DNA of 64,000 nt, from positions 923,413 through 987,412 of the forward strand of contig NZ_FOLQ01000002.1 in NCBI RefSeq assembly GCF_900112365.1, read 5' to 3'. The first letter of the stretch is position 1; each line of letters opens with the position of its first letter. This stretch comes from Spirosoma endophyticum. GTDB taxonomy: Bacteria; Bacteroidota; Bacteroidia; Cytophagales; Spirosomataceae. Below the pieces are notes generated by a model that had not been told where the DNA came from, did no database searches, and saw only the letters and a program-made list of their open reading frames with translations. Of this stretch, positions 54,194 to 63,518 are shown in pieces. The position numbers and the translations under genes were made by a program.

Positions 54194-54291
54194 GCGGCAG
54201 TTAATCGCAGTTTGTTACAAATTAACGCCAATTTTCGAACCAACGAAAGTATTCACTACGTGGTCTGCCGGAAAATTAAGCCGGTAAACGG

Positions 54292-55002
54292 TCAAAACGA
54301 ATACCCAATCTTTATGCCGTACGATACACTTATAAACACATTAGCCGATGAGGTGAACGGGTCAATCGACAGAAAACCACCTGATGAGCGAAAGTCGAGA
54401 GAACCAGCAGGACGATTAAACCGATCAACCGTATTGCCCCGAATACCCAGTCCACCATAGAAGTCGCCCACAAGCCGCTTGTTGGTCGATATCGCAAACT
54501 GACGCCCGAATTTTACATGGCCACCCCAAACGTATTTTGATATGGGCAATGAATAAAGCTGATAGTATTGGCATTGACCCGTCTCGCAACCAATGCCGAT
54601 CGTGCCGTTTTCATAAGCGTTTACCTGCCGGTATAATCCTTCCAGCGCTAGATAGGGTCCGATGAGGCCACCACGCCAGTAATACCGCCATTCGACCCGC
54701 CCGCGCCAGTTCTCCAGATGGCTGTACTGACCATGTTGGCTCATGTCCCAGAGGTTCATCCCCTGCCAGCCATAGCCTATTTCAACCTGTAGCGAATGCC
54801 GCTGGCTAAGAAGCCGCTCTAGTCCAAACTGAATCGTGTTGTTGGGGTCAAACAGGCTGAGTGGCGTAAATTTGACAACCCAACGCTTGGCGTCGTCGAT
54901 TCCGACAGCGCTTAGGGGCATGGGTCGTAACGATTGGGCCTGTGCTGAGAAAGCGATCCCCAGAAACAGCGCCAGCAAACGTAGCAGGCGAGTGCTAATC
55001 AT
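54292..55002 (-). CDS. Outer-membrane beta-barrel protein, DUF3575-like
   Basis: The 236-residue product has a signal peptide (about 1-23, SAQAQ) and alternating strands with aromatic girdles (WVVKFTPLSLFDPNNTIQFGLERLL, HSLQVEIGYGWQGM, VEWRYYWRGGLIGPYLALEGLY). This order is like DUF3575 and other small barrels. Its start overlaps the stop of the LVIVD lipoprotein gene upstream (ATGA at 54999-55002), so the two are coupled. Confidence 0.7.
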   Translation of the reverse strand: MISTRLLRLLALFLGIAFSAQAQSLRPMPLSAVGIDDAKRWVVKFTPLSLFDPNNTIQFGLERLLSQRHSLQVEIGYGWQGMNLWDMSQHGQYSHLENWRGRVEWRYYWRGGLIGPYLALEGLYRQVNAYENGTIGIGCETGQCQYYQLYSLPISKYVWGGHVKFGRQFAISTNKRLVGDFYGGLGIRGNTVDRFNRPAGSLDFRSSGGFLSIDPFTSSANVFISVSYGIKIGYSF

Positions 55003-55745
55003 GGCTGAACGGGCAGTTTACTCAGCAATGTTAACTGCTTCAAGTTCGCATAGCTATACTGATAAATGCCATCTGGCCCCGTAACGATCAGTCGTTTTTG
55101 TGCCGGAATAACGTCGTATGCTTTTGTACTATCGAAATACTGAATCTCCCGAATATTGGCAGGATCGCTGATATCCATGACCCGAAGGCCGTAGTCGCCT
55201 TCGCCAATAAATAATAACGTACTGTCGGCACCCAGCCCGTGCGGGTTTTTCATGGGATAACTTCTCACTAATGTCGGATTTGCCAAATTGCTGATATCGA
55301 TTACCTCCAGCGAGTTGGCCAGTACGTTGCGACAGGTCGTGCCACTCCGGAGCGTAACATAGGCGTAATTGCCCTGCGCCACCACCGGATCGCAGCTTTG
55401 CATGTGCGAATAAAGCGATACGCGTTTAGGGCTGTTGGGCTGTTTAATGTCGTAAATATACATACCCGTTTGGGTGCCGATGAACAGGTTCGTACGGTAT
55501 GGAAAGATCGTTTCGACACCGAAGCCCAGCGGAATGTTACTGCCCGTTTTGGGATTGCTGCTAGCCGAAATGTCGTAGGATTGCAGAGCCGTGTTGCTCA
55601 CGGTATAAAGGGTATTGCCACTGATGGTAAAGCGAGCCGTTGAGCCACCGATTCCCGAGCCGGGCGCTGGTGAGTCATTGCCTGAACCCTTGTCGCAGGA
55701 GACTAGCAGGACTATTAATAGGAAGACGTAAAGGGTTAGCTTCAT
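54999..55745 (-). CDS. Lipoprotein with LVIVD-like repeats
   Basis: The 248-residue product has a lipobox (LIVLLVSC, Cys17) and about five repeats of the LVIVD pattern: TLYTVSNTALQSYDIS, NLFIGTQTGMYIYDI, YAYVTLRSGTTCRNVL with SLEVIDISN, LLFIGEGDYGLRVMDIS and RLIVTGPDGIYQY. These form a propeller-like surface domain of unknown binding role. It is coupled to the barrel gene downstream and follows a related lipoprotein gene on the same strand. Confidence 0.85.
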   Translation of the reverse strand: MKLTLYVFLLIVLLVSCDKGSGNDSPAPGSGIGGSTARFTISGNTLYTVSNTALQSYDISASSNPKTGSNIPLGFGVETIFPYRTNLFIGTQTGMYIYDIKQPNSPKRVSLYSHMQSCDPVVAQGNYAYVTLRSGTTCRNVLANSLEVIDISNLANPTLVRSYPMKNPHGLGADSTLLFIGEGDYGLRVMDISDPANIREIQYFDSTKAYDVIPAQKRLIVTGPDGIYQYSYANLKQLTLLSKLPVQP

Positions 55746-55819
55746 GGTGTTGAGGATTGGTTTTAGGATTTTTTCTCTGGTTTGCGCCAGCTTTAATCCC
55801 GCTGCACATCAGAAAACTA

Positions 55820-56353
55820 TTACCGGTAACACTGTGGATTTTCGATTGACGCTTTCTCCCAGCGAATCACTATGCCCTGTGCAGGATCTGGACATTCGAA
55901 CCGGACATTCGTAGCCAGCGGATAGGCCGATCGCTCGAAGGCATTTTCAATACGTTTGACCAGCCGGACATTGCGTGGGTCGGCAATGTTGAGGGCAACC
56001 AGATCCAGTATGTTATCGGCATAAAGCGTACTATCTTTAATCGATAACTCGTGGTTCCCCGGAATGGAAATGAAAGCCAGTTTCACCGGCGATTCAGGAT
56101 TACGATTATCGACGATATGAATGCCGCTGCCCACCTCGTTTACGAACAGGTAATTATCTTTAGCGTAAATTTTTCCTATGTTTCTTAACGGTTGTGGCGC
56201 CAATGTTTGCACATTGCGAACATCGGCAGACGTAGCATACACTGGTCGGTAAATATCGCCTGTTGTAGGAGGAGGTGGCGCCGAAGGGCGAAAACAACCG
56301 TCGAGCAGGACACAAACAGCCAGCAGAGTGAACGAAAGCAAATGTCGATTCAT
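55820..56353 (-). CDS. Second LVIVD-type lipoprotein, shorter
   Basis: The 177-residue product starts at the ATG at 56353 with lipobox VLLDGC (Cys20), a Pro-rich spacer and LVIVD-like repeats (KDNYLFVNEVGSGIHIVDN, STLYADNILDLVALNIAD). A longer frame would run into the divergent carboxylase gene and lacks a signal. It lies 74 bases before the next lipoprotein gene, so the three genes 55820, 54999 and 54292 form one probable envelope operon. Confidence 0.75.
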   Translation of the reverse strand: MNRHLLSFTLLAVCVLLDGCFRPSAPPPPTTGDIYRPVYATSADVRNVQTLAPQPLRNIGKIYAKDNYLFVNEVGSGIHIVDNRNPESPVKLAFISIPGNHELSIKDSTLYADNILDLVALNIADPRNVRLVKRIENAFERSAYPLATNVRFECPDPAQGIVIRWEKASIENPQCYR

Positions 56354-56401
56354 GGGCGAAATGTGTTTAACTGGATAATGATACAAAAGCATGACAAGCC
56401 G

Positions 56402-56429
56402 TTGGAATCCAGAAGAAAAATTAACTTTG
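56402..56429 (+). promoter_or_regulatory. Bacteroidota-type promoter for the carboxylase gene
   Basis: TTG (56402-56404), 17 bases, then TAACTTTG (56422-56429), a full consensus match. The ATG is at 56459. Confidence 0.65.
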
Positions 56430-56458
56430 TCACTACTTGATTTGCCCCTATAAACCTC

Positions 56459-58045
56459 ATGCAAGCCGAAACTCAACCTGATACCAATTTTGCTGTTACG
56501 TCCAAACCTTCTAAAGTCGACGTTCTTGCTCGTAAAAATACCGAAGCCGAACTGGGTGGCGGTCAGAAACGTATTGACGCCCAGCACGCTAAAGGCAAAC
56601 TGACCGCCCGGGAACGTATCGCACTGCTGATGGATGAAGGCTCGTTTGAGGAAATCGGTAAGTTTGTTATGCACCGCACCCGCGACTTTGGCATGGACAA
56701 AGAGCATTACTTGGGGGATGGCGTCGTGACGGGCTACGGCACCGTAGAGGGGCGGCTGGTGTATGTTTTTGCGCAGGACTTTACGGTTTTTGGGGGCGCT
56801 CTTTCAGAAACTCATGCCGAAAAAATCTGCAAGGTGATGGACCTGGCGCTGCAGAATGGCGCACCAATCATCGGGCTCAATGACTCGGGTGGTGCCCGGA
56901 TTCAGGAGGGTGTGTTATCGCTGGCGGGTTATGCCGATATTTTCTACCGCAATACACGCGCGTCGGGCGTTATTCCCCAACTGTCGGCTGTAATGGGGCC
57001 GTGCGCAGGGGGCGCTGTTTATAGCCCGGCGATTACCGACTTTATTTTCATGGTCGAAAATACGAGCTATATGTTCGTGACCGGCCCGAACGTAGTGAAA
57101 ACCGTCACCCACGAAACCGTTACCGCCGAAGAACTAGGTGGGGCCAGCACGCACAGCACGAAATCGGGCGTGACGCATTTTGCCTGCGAGAATGAACTGG
57201 CGTGTATTCAAAGTCTTAAACAACTGCTGAGTTACATCCCTCAAAACTGCGAGGATGAACCACCGATGCTCGCTTATGAGTCGACCGACGAGTCTCGACC
57301 AGCTTTAAATAAGATCATTCCGGAGAATCCCAATCAGCCGTACGATATGCGTGAGGTGATTGAAGAACTGGTAGACGCAGGGTCATTCATGGAAGTTCAC
57401 AAGAATTTTGCCGAAAACATCGTCGTGGGATTTGCGCGAATCGGCGGACGTAGCATTGGTGTTGTCGGGAACCAACCGGCTGTGCTGGCGGGTGTTTTGG
57501 ACATTAACGCCAGCACGAAAGCGGCTCGTTTCGTGCGTTTTTGTGACTGTTTTAACGTACCGCTTCTGGTACTTGAAGATGTGCCCGGTTTTCTGCCCGG
57601 CACCGATCAGGAGTGGAATGGCATCATCACTAACGGCGCCAAACTACTATTTGCCTTCTGCGAAGCGACTGTGCCGCGTGTAACAGTCATTACGCGTAAG
57701 GCCTACGGTGGTGCCTACGACGTAATGAATTCCAAACACATCGGTGCCGATATGAATTACGCCTGGCCATCGGCTGAAATCGCCGTGATGGGTGCCAGTG
57801 GAGCCGCTGAGATTATCTTCAAACGCGAAATCGCTGAAGCCGACGATCCGCAGGCCAAGCTGCAGGAGAAAGTGCTGGATTATACCGAGAAGTTTGCGAA
57901 TCCATACCGGGCGGCTCACCGGGGCTACATCGACGAAGTGATCACGCCCGATCAGACGCGGCAAAAACTCATCCGGGCGTTCAAAATGCTGGAAAATAAA
58001 GTAGCGACGCTGCCGAAGAAAAAACACGGCAACATTCCGTTGTAG
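56459..58045 (+). CDS. pccB: Acyl-CoA carboxylase beta subunit (propionyl-CoA carboxylase type)
   Basis: This carboxyltransferase moves CO2 from biotin to acyl-CoA. The 528-residue product has two crotonase-like halves: the N half with [29 protein letters not shown] and [13 protein letters not shown]; the C half with [37 protein letters not shown] and [17 protein letters not shown]. Length is normal. Propionyl-CoA is the best guess; methylcrotonyl or acetyl are possible. The alpha (biotin) subunit is not adjacent. A 38-residue membrane peptide gene follows. Confidence 0.9.
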   Translation: MQAETQPDTNFAVTSKPSKVDVLARKNTEAELGGGQKRIDAQHAKGKLTARERIALLMDEGSFEEIGKFVMHRTRDFGMDKEHYLGDGVVTGYGTVEGRLVYVFAQDFTVFGGALSETHAEKICKVMDLALQNGAPIIGLNDSGGARIQEGVLSLAGYADIFYRNTRASGVIPQLSAVMGPCAGGAVYSPAITDFIFMVENTSYMFVTGPNVVKTVTHETVTAEELGGASTHSTKSGVTHFACENELACIQSLKQLLSYIPQNCEDEPPMLAYESTDESRPALNKIIPENPNQPYDMREVIEELVDAGSFMEVHKNFAENIVVGFARIGGRSIGVVGNQPAVLAGVLDINASTKAARFVRFCDCFNVPLLVLEDVPGFLPGTDQEWNGIITNGAKLLFAFCEATVPRVTVITRKAYGGAYDVMNSKHIGADMNYAWPSAEIAVMGASGAAEIIFKREIAEADDPQAKLQEKVLDYTEKFANPYRAAHRGYIDEVITPDQTRQKLIRAFKMLENKVATLPKKKHGNIPL

Positions 58046-58084
58046 CTCAATCATTGCATATTACCAAAAAACAAGCTTGATTCT

Positions 58085-58201
58085 ATGACAAATCCACCCC
58101 CCAACAATTCAGGGAGTATCCTCAAAACAGCACTTATTGGTATTCTGATTCTCGCGGTTATCGCGCTGCTGGTTGGTACGTTGACTGTGCTGTTTCCTTA
58201 A
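58085..58201 (+). CDS. Small single-helix membrane protein (38 residues)
   Basis: An ATG 39 bases after the carboxylase gene opens a frame of 38 residues, MTNPPPNNSGSILKTALI followed by a hydrophobic helix (IGILILAVIALLVGTL). The layout, a polar N-terminus and one helix, is that of a membrane microprotein. No family is known to me. It ends six bases before the convergent aminotransferase gene. Confidence 0.5.
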   Translation: MTNPPPNNSGSILKTALIGILILAVIALLVGTLTVLFP

Positions 58202-58207
58202 ATTGGT

Positions 58208-59410
58208 CTAGGCGTCAATCGCATCCAGAATTACGGCGCAGGCTTCCCGGATTTCGGTTTCCGTGATAATCAGCGGTGGGGCAATGCGCATGGAGTTGTC
58301 ACAAAATAGAAACCAATCGGTAATAATGCCGTATAAGATGGCCCGGTCGATAATGGGTTTTAGTACGCCAAACGACTCAAATTCAACGGCTAGCATAAGC
58401 CCCTTACCCCGCACTTCTTTAATAACTGGATGAGTTAATAACTGCTTGAATAATTGTCCTTTAGCTTCGGCGCTCTCAAACAGCTTCTGCTCCTGAATAA
58501 CCTGTAACGTAGCGAGCGAAGACGCGCACGAAACCGGGTGGCCACCAAACGTAGTGATATGCCCCAGAATCGGGTTGTTCTTGAACACGCTCATGATCTC
58601 CGTCGAGCTGATAAACGCACCGATGGGCATACCGCCCCCCATGCCTTTCGCACACAATAAAATATCCGGAATCACCCCGAATCCTTCGAAGGCCCAGAAT
58701 GTACCGGTTCGCCCAAAGCCCGTCTGGATTTCATCGAAAATAAGCAAAGCACCCACTTCGGTGCAACGGGTACGTAACGCCTGTAGATACGTAGCATCGG
58801 GCACACGGACACCTGCTTCACCCGCAATAACCTCTATCACAACGGCGGCTGTTCGGTTGCTAACCTGTTCAATATCAACAGTATGGCCATGTCGAATGTG
58901 TCGAATGTCGGGTAGGAGAGGGCGGTAATTTCGCTTGAAATGCTCATCGCCCGAGAGCGATAGGGCACCTTGTGTGGACCCGTGATAGGCGTTAAAGCAA
59001 CTAATGATTTCAGTACGTCCGGTATATCGCTTGGCCAGTTTCATGGCACCTTCAACGGCTTCAGTACCCGAATTGGTGAAGTACACGTTGTCCAGATTGT
59101 CCGGTAGCGTTTGAGCCAGCGCGTGGGCCAACTGGGTTTGGGGCGTTTGGATGTATTCCCCGTAAACCATTAAATGCAGGTATTTATCCAACTGGTTCTG
59201 AATGGCTTCCAGTACGCGCGGATGCCGGTGTCCGACGTTGCTCACGCCGATACCCGAAATTAGGTCCATGTATCGCTTACGCTCTCCCGACTCAGTAGCC
59301 GCTTCGAAAATATATACGCCTTCGGCACGATCAATTTCCAACCCCAATGGGAAATCGGAGGTCTGCGCTATATGCTGATAAAATAACTGTCGGTGTGTAA
59401 CCGTTTGCAT
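58208..59410 (-). CDS. Class III aminotransferase (acetylornithine-type fold)
   Basis: The 400-residue product is a PLP fold-type I enzyme with SGTEAVEGAMKLA (114-126), YHGST, DEIQTGFGRTG (226-236) and the PLP lysine Lys255 in LLCAKGMGGGMPIGAF. It resembles acetylornithine or 4-aminobutyrate aminotransferases; without pathway neighbours the amino donor is unclear. The start at 59410 gives MQTVTHRQLFY, and a longer frame is not conserved. It is divergent from the barrel gene by 43 bases. Confidence 0.87.
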   Translation of the reverse strand: MQTVTHRQLFYQHIAQTSDFPLGLEIDRAEGVYIFEAATESGERKRYMDLISGIGVSNVGHRHPRVLEAIQNQLDKYLHLMVYGEYIQTPQTQLAHALAQTLPDNLDNVYFTNSGTEAVEGAMKLAKRYTGRTEIISCFNAYHGSTQGALSLSGDEHFKRNYRPLLPDIRHIRHGHTVDIEQVSNRTAAVVIEVIAGEAGVRVPDATYLQALRTRCTEVGALLIFDEIQTGFGRTGTFWAFEGFGVIPDILLCAKGMGGGMPIGAFISSTEIMSVFKNNPILGHITTFGGHPVSCASSLATLQVIQEQKLFESAEAKGQLFKQLLTHPVIKEVRGKGLMLAVEFESFGVLKPIIDRAILYGIITDWFLFCDNSMRIAPPLIITETEIREACAVILDAIDA

Positions 59411-59453
59411 GATAATATAAATACAAATACGTCTATTCCTAACACCTTTCCGT

Positions 59454-60605
59454 ATGAAAACAGTTCTTTTCCTGCTACTGCTTTGCCCTGTTGTTGCCTG
59501 GGCGCAGGGGTACAAAATCACTCCGGAAGACACTGATCGTAAACATTCCTTTCTGCTCATGCGCGACGGTTCGGTGATACGCGGGCAAATCATTCGACAG
59601 GATAGCAGCGTTATTTCGGTTAGGAAGCGAAACGGCGACCTGACGTTTGTCGAGGCCGATCAGTTGGTACGTGTCTCGTCGAGCCAACCCGATGTTCCGG
59701 TTAGTGCGATGGCTCCCTATACCATTTTTGTGCTGAAAGATGGTACGCAACTGGCCGGTAAATTCGTTCGTCGCGATAGCACGATGATTACTGTACGGAA
59801 GAACAATGGTCAACTGACTTACTTTGAGCCTGAATTACTCGTTCGGGTAGATTCTGTGGCAGCCCGGCAGGAGTCCGCCGATTTATCCGCTGCAACAGGC
59901 CGGGCGTTTGCGAATCGTTTTTCGCCCTGGCTACTAACGGGACAAACGGCCTACAATGCCGAAAAAGGACGTTTTTACTACCGAAATATATTCCTGTTTC
60001 GGAATGAATTTCAGTACGGTATTACCCGTAACTGGAGTATTGGCGCGACGGTCAATCCATTTTTCGGTGAATTTGAACCTAAAAACCAAGCTCGGGAAAC
60101 GGTGTTGGGAGCTACCGTAAATTTCAATAGTAAGCTGACATTTCCGATTGGTGAGCAGTTCCGGTTTGGCGTTAACGCCGTCTATCAGCCCCGTCAAAAA
60201 GGCTATTATTTCACCCTGAGTGAACAGGTTGTGCTGCAAGGGCTGATGTCGTTCGGGAGCAGTGAACGAAATGCTACGCTTGGCTATGGAATGCGGATTT
60301 ATCCTGGCACTGCGTTGGCCAATAAAGTATCGTTTATATCAGCGGACGTTATGCATAAAGTTTCGCGTAACCTGACGGTGTTGAGCGATAATACCTTTTA
60401 CCTGAATCCAAATCTTGTCAGTACCAGTGCTGAGTTATCGGTCGCGCTACGTTTCGATCGTCGTCGCCATGCTTTCGATTTAGGTGCGCTGGCTCTGGTA
60501 CAACCCAAATATTTATATGGCCCTGGTATTTACCCCGTTACGAACCAAACGTATGCCTATTTTTCTCCTTATGTTGCTTATAATCTGATTATTGGGCGTA
60601 ACTAG
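59454..60605 (+). CDS. Outer-membrane protein with two N-terminal SH3-like modules and a barrel
   Basis: The 383-residue product has a signal peptide (about 1-17), two tandem beta modules of about 42 residues (32-74 with LMRDGSVIRGQIIRQDSS, and 90-132 with LKDGTQLAGKFVRRDST), then a C-terminal region of about 240 residues with amphipathic strands ending in YFSPYVAYNLIIG. The modules look like Sm- or KOW-like barrels. The next gene is a paralogue with one module. Function unknown; I infer an outer-membrane localisation. Confidence 0.7.
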   Translation: MKTVLFLLLLCPVVAWAQGYKITPEDTDRKHSFLLMRDGSVIRGQIIRQDSSVISVRKRNGDLTFVEADQLVRVSSSQPDVPVSAMAPYTIFVLKDGTQLAGKFVRRDSTMITVRKNNGQLTYFEPELLVRVDSVAARQESADLSAATGRAFANRFSPWLLTGQTAYNAEKGRFYYRNIFLFRNEFQYGITRNWSIGATVNPFFGEFEPKNQARETVLGATVNFNSKLTFPIGEQFRFGVNAVYQPRQKGYYFTLSEQVVLQGLMSFGSSERNATLGYGMRIYPGTALANKVSFISADVMHKVSRNLTVLSDNTFYLNPNLVSTSAELSVALRFDRRRHAFDLGALALVQPKYLYGPGIYPVTNQTYAYFSPYVAYNLIIGRN

Positions 60606-60627
60606 CGAACTGATTATTCTATCCACT

Positions 60628-61536
60628 ATGAAACACCTTTCACTTGTTTTGTTGTGGCTGCTGCCATGTCTGGCTGTGGCACAGGACGAGTATTATAAAC
60701 CGGGAAAGCAACCAGCGCCCGCTAAACGTACTTACTCGATTTTGCTGAAAGACGGCACGCAGCTTCGGGGTGAGTTGGTGCGTCAGGATAGTTCTGAAGC
60801 GGTGATTCGAACGCCCAATCTGGGCGAAATTCGGCTGAAATCCGATCAGATTGTCAGGATGGAACAGGTGGGTGCCCAAGCCGAAGGAGCGTATTTTCCC
60901 AATATATTTCCCCAAACAATGCGGATCACGCCCACCGCTTTTTCGGCCGAGAAGGGGCGGCTCTACTACCGGAATTATTTCGTGTATCTGAGTCAGTTTG
61001 AGTACGGTATTACGGAAAACTGGAGCGTTGGTACTACGTTCTTTTCATTTTATCCGTCAGCTTTATTCAGCCTGAATACGAAGGTGTCTTTACCTGTGAG
61101 CAGTCGTGTGCGGCTGGGCGTCAATGCACAATATGCCGCCATACAAACGGACGGATTCCTGTTTAATGGCGGTCGAGGTTCGCTGGAAGGTATAGGCTAT
61201 CTACAGGGACTCGTTACCACCGGTGACCGACGTAACAACACAACCTTTGGGTTGGGCTGGAGTATTTCCAATGGGGATGTGTCCCGCAACATTGTTGGTA
61301 CGTTCGGATTGGTTCGGAAAGTGAATGCGAAGTTGAGTTTCATCAGCGAAAATATGATCCTGTTTGGGGCAGGCTCAGTCAATTTTGCCGCCTTGTTATC
61401 AGGGGGGCTTCGGCTCGATCGCAGGCGTCACGCGTTCGATCTGGCCGTCTATATTCCTGTAGCTACCGGACCCAATACCTCGTTCATCATTACCCTTGCG
61501 CCCTTCGCCAGCTATCACCTTCGAATCGGGAAATGA
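60628..61536 (+). CDS. Paralogue of the preceding gene with a single SH3-like module
   Basis: The 302-residue product has a signal peptide (about 1-19), one N-terminal module (37-78; LLKDGTQLRGELVRQDSS) and a barrel-like C-terminal part (YYRNYFVYLSQFEYGITENW) similar to the gene upstream (YYRNIFLFRNEFQYGITRNW), ending in FASYHLRIGK. The ATG at 60628 is preferred over an upstream frame. The tandem pair arose by duplication with loss or gain of one module. The gap is 22 bases, so one transcript is likely. Confidence 0.7.
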   Translation: MKHLSLVLLWLLPCLAVAQDEYYKPGKQPAPAKRTYSILLKDGTQLRGELVRQDSSEAVIRTPNLGEIRLKSDQIVRMEQVGAQAEGAYFPNIFPQTMRITPTAFSAEKGRLYYRNYFVYLSQFEYGITENWSVGTTFFSFYPSALFSLNTKVSLPVSSRVRLGVNAQYAAIQTDGFLFNGGRGSLEGIGYLQGLVTTGDRRNNTTFGLGWSISNGDVSRNIVGTFGLVRKVNAKLSFISENMILFGAGSVNFAALLSGGLRLDRRRHAFDLAVYIPVATGPNTSFIITLAPFASYHLRIGK

Positions 61537-61614
61537 GCCGTTCGGACGGATATTCTGATTCAATACGACGAATTCCCTTAATTTCGCCGTTGTAGTCATA
61601 ATATACACTTCTTC

Positions 61615-61752
61615 ATGCCCGAAAATCCTATTGACAATTCTGTCGACTTGCCACCTTTTGCCCGTTCCTGGACTCAACTGTATACGATTGTCATGGGTAG
61701 CTTAGCCGTTGAGATTTTGCTATTTTACGTACTAATGCGCTGGCTATCATGA
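61615..61752 (+). CDS. Small membrane peptide coupled to the symporter gene
   Basis: A 45-residue frame has a Pro/Asp-rich N-terminus, SWTQLYTIVMGS and a hydrophobic helix (LAVEILLFYVLMRWL). Its TGA overlaps the ATG of the sodium symporter gene (ATGA, 61749-61752). Small membrane partners of SSS transporters are known (YhdT with PanF), so it may be an accessory subunit; that is inference. Confidence 0.6.
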   Translation: MPENPIDNSVDLPPFARSWTQLYTIVMGSLAVEILLFYVLMRWLS

Positions 61753-63437
61753 GTATTCTGGATTGGAGCGTATTGGCCGTTACGTTGCTGGTGATCATTG
61801 TGTATGGTATCGTCAGAAGCCGGGGCAGCAAAAGCATGGACGACTACCTGCTGGCAGGACAGTCGCTGCCCTGGTATCATGTGGGCCTATCGGTGATGGC
61901 CACACAGGCCAGCGCGGTCACGTTTTTGTCGGCACCCGGCCAGGGATTTTCCGACGGGATGCGATTCGTTCAGTTCTATTTCGGGTTACCACTGGCGATG
62001 GTCGTGCTCTCGGTGACGTTCGTTCCCATTTTCCATAGACTGAAGATTTTTACGGCCTACGAATACCTTGAAAGCCGCTTCGATGTACGTGTTCGAACGC
62101 TTACATCCGGGTTATTTTTGCTACAGCGCGGCCTATCAACGGGCTTGTCGATCTACGCACCAAGTATCATTCTCTCTACCATTCTGGGCTGGAATATCTA
62201 CTGGACCAATCTGTTGATGGGCGGAATCGTGCTCGTATATACTGTTACGGGTGGGACGAAAGCCATTTCCTATACGCATTTACAACAGATGGCCATCGTT
62301 ACGTTTGCGATGGCGTTGGCGGGCTATCTCACCGTTAAGCTACTGCCCGAAGACGTCAGTTTTGTAGATGCGCTGCACGTAGCCGGTAAAGCGGGGCGCA
62401 TGAATTTGATCGACCTGAAGTTTGATCCGGATAGTCGCTACAACCTCTGGTCGGGTCTGATCGGAGGCTTCTTTCTGCAATTGTCCTATTTCGGCACCGA
62501 CCAGTCGCAGGTGGGGCGCTACCTCACGGGGCAGACCATTGGGCAAAGTCGGCTGGGTTTGCTCATGAATGGCCTGCTGAAAGTGCCGATGCAGTTTCTG
62601 ATTCTGCTGGTAGGTGTGCTGGTGTTCGTGTTTTACCAGTACAATCCATCACCCACGTTTTTCAACAAGCAGGAAACCGATAAGCTGAAAAATAGTCAGT
62701 ACGCCAATGCCTACCAAATCGCCGAAATCAAGCATCAGAACCTAACGACGCAGCGCCAGAAGGCCGTTATCGACATGGAGATGGCGCTGAAAACCGATAA
62801 CGAAGCGGGTCAGGAAGCGGCAGGCGCGGTGCTCCGCGAAACAGACGACGCACTGAAATCAGTTAAAACGGACGTAACAAAGCTTATTCAGAAAAACAAT
62901 CCGACGGCCGATACCAACGATGTCAACTACGTATTCCTGCGCTTCGTGCTCGATTACCTGCCCCACGGCCTGATTGGCTTGCTCATCGCCGTTATCTTCA
63001 GCGCGTCGATGGGCTCGATTGCCTCGGCCTATAGCTCGCTGGCCTCGACAACGGTAATTGATATCTACAAACGCCTGATCAAGAGCGACTCCGATGACGC
63101 GCATTACCTGAACGTATCACGTTGGTCGACCATTGGCTGGGGTATCTTTTGCATTATCGTGGCGCAGTTCGCCAACCAGCTGGGCAGCATGATTGAGGCC
63201 GTCAATATTCTGGGATCGTTATTTTACGGCGTCATTCTGGGCGTATTTGTGGTGGCCTTCTACGTAAAATCCATCGGCGGCCGTGCTACGTTCTGGTCGG
63301 CCATTATTTCTGAAGTGTTAGTCGTATTGAGTTGGTATCTGAACCTGACGGCCTTTCTGTGGCTTAACGCTATTGGGTGTTTACTGGTCGTGGGCATTGC
63401 GTGGCTATTACAGCGAACCTTATTCCGCGCTAGCTGA
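61749..63437 (+). CDS. Sodium:solute symporter with a coiled-coil-like insertion
   Basis: The 562-residue SSS product has about 13 helices with AVTFLSAPGQGFSDGM (sodium-site helix), GGTKAISYTHLQQMA and STTVIDIYKRL. Residues about 300-393 form an insertion rich in Lys, Gln and Glu (NKQETDKLKNSQY, LRETDDALKSVKTDVTKLI) between membrane helices 8 and 9; it has a coiled-coil look and is absent from the other SSS protein at 33319. It is coupled to a tiny membrane peptide. Substrate unknown. Confidence 0.88.
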   Translation: MSILDWSVLAVTLLVIIVYGIVRSRGSKSMDDYLLAGQSLPWYHVGLSVMATQASAVTFLSAPGQGFSDGMRFVQFYFGLPLAMVVLSVTFVPIFHRLKIFTAYEYLESRFDVRVRTLTSGLFLLQRGLSTGLSIYAPSIILSTILGWNIYWTNLLMGGIVLVYTVTGGTKAISYTHLQQMAIVTFAMALAGYLTVKLLPEDVSFVDALHVAGKAGRMNLIDLKFDPDSRYNLWSGLIGGFFLQLSYFGTDQSQVGRYLTGQTIGQSRLGLLMNGLLKVPMQFLILLVGVLVFVFYQYNPSPTFFNKQETDKLKNSQYANAYQIAEIKHQNLTTQRQKAVIDMEMALKTDNEAGQEAAGAVLRETDDALKSVKTDVTKLIQKNNPTADTNDVNYVFLRFVLDYLPHGLIGLLIAVIFSASMGSIASAYSSLASTTVIDIYKRLIKSDSDDAHYLNVSRWSTIGWGIFCIIVAQFANQLGSMIEAVNILGSLFYGVILGVFVVAFYVKSIGGRATFWSAIISEVLVVLSWYLNLTAFLWLNAIGCLLVVGIAWLLQRTLFRAS

Positions 63438-63518
63438 ACCAGGTTGGCCACAAAGTTGACTTCTAAGTGAAATGAAGCGTAATTCCAATAGTAGCTTGTG
63501 TAAACTCAACGTATCGAT

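Noticed and set aside
56354..56707. N-terminal extension of the LVIVD lipoprotein into the carboxylase region
   Set aside because: Runs antisense to pccB, and the lipobox starts at 56353.
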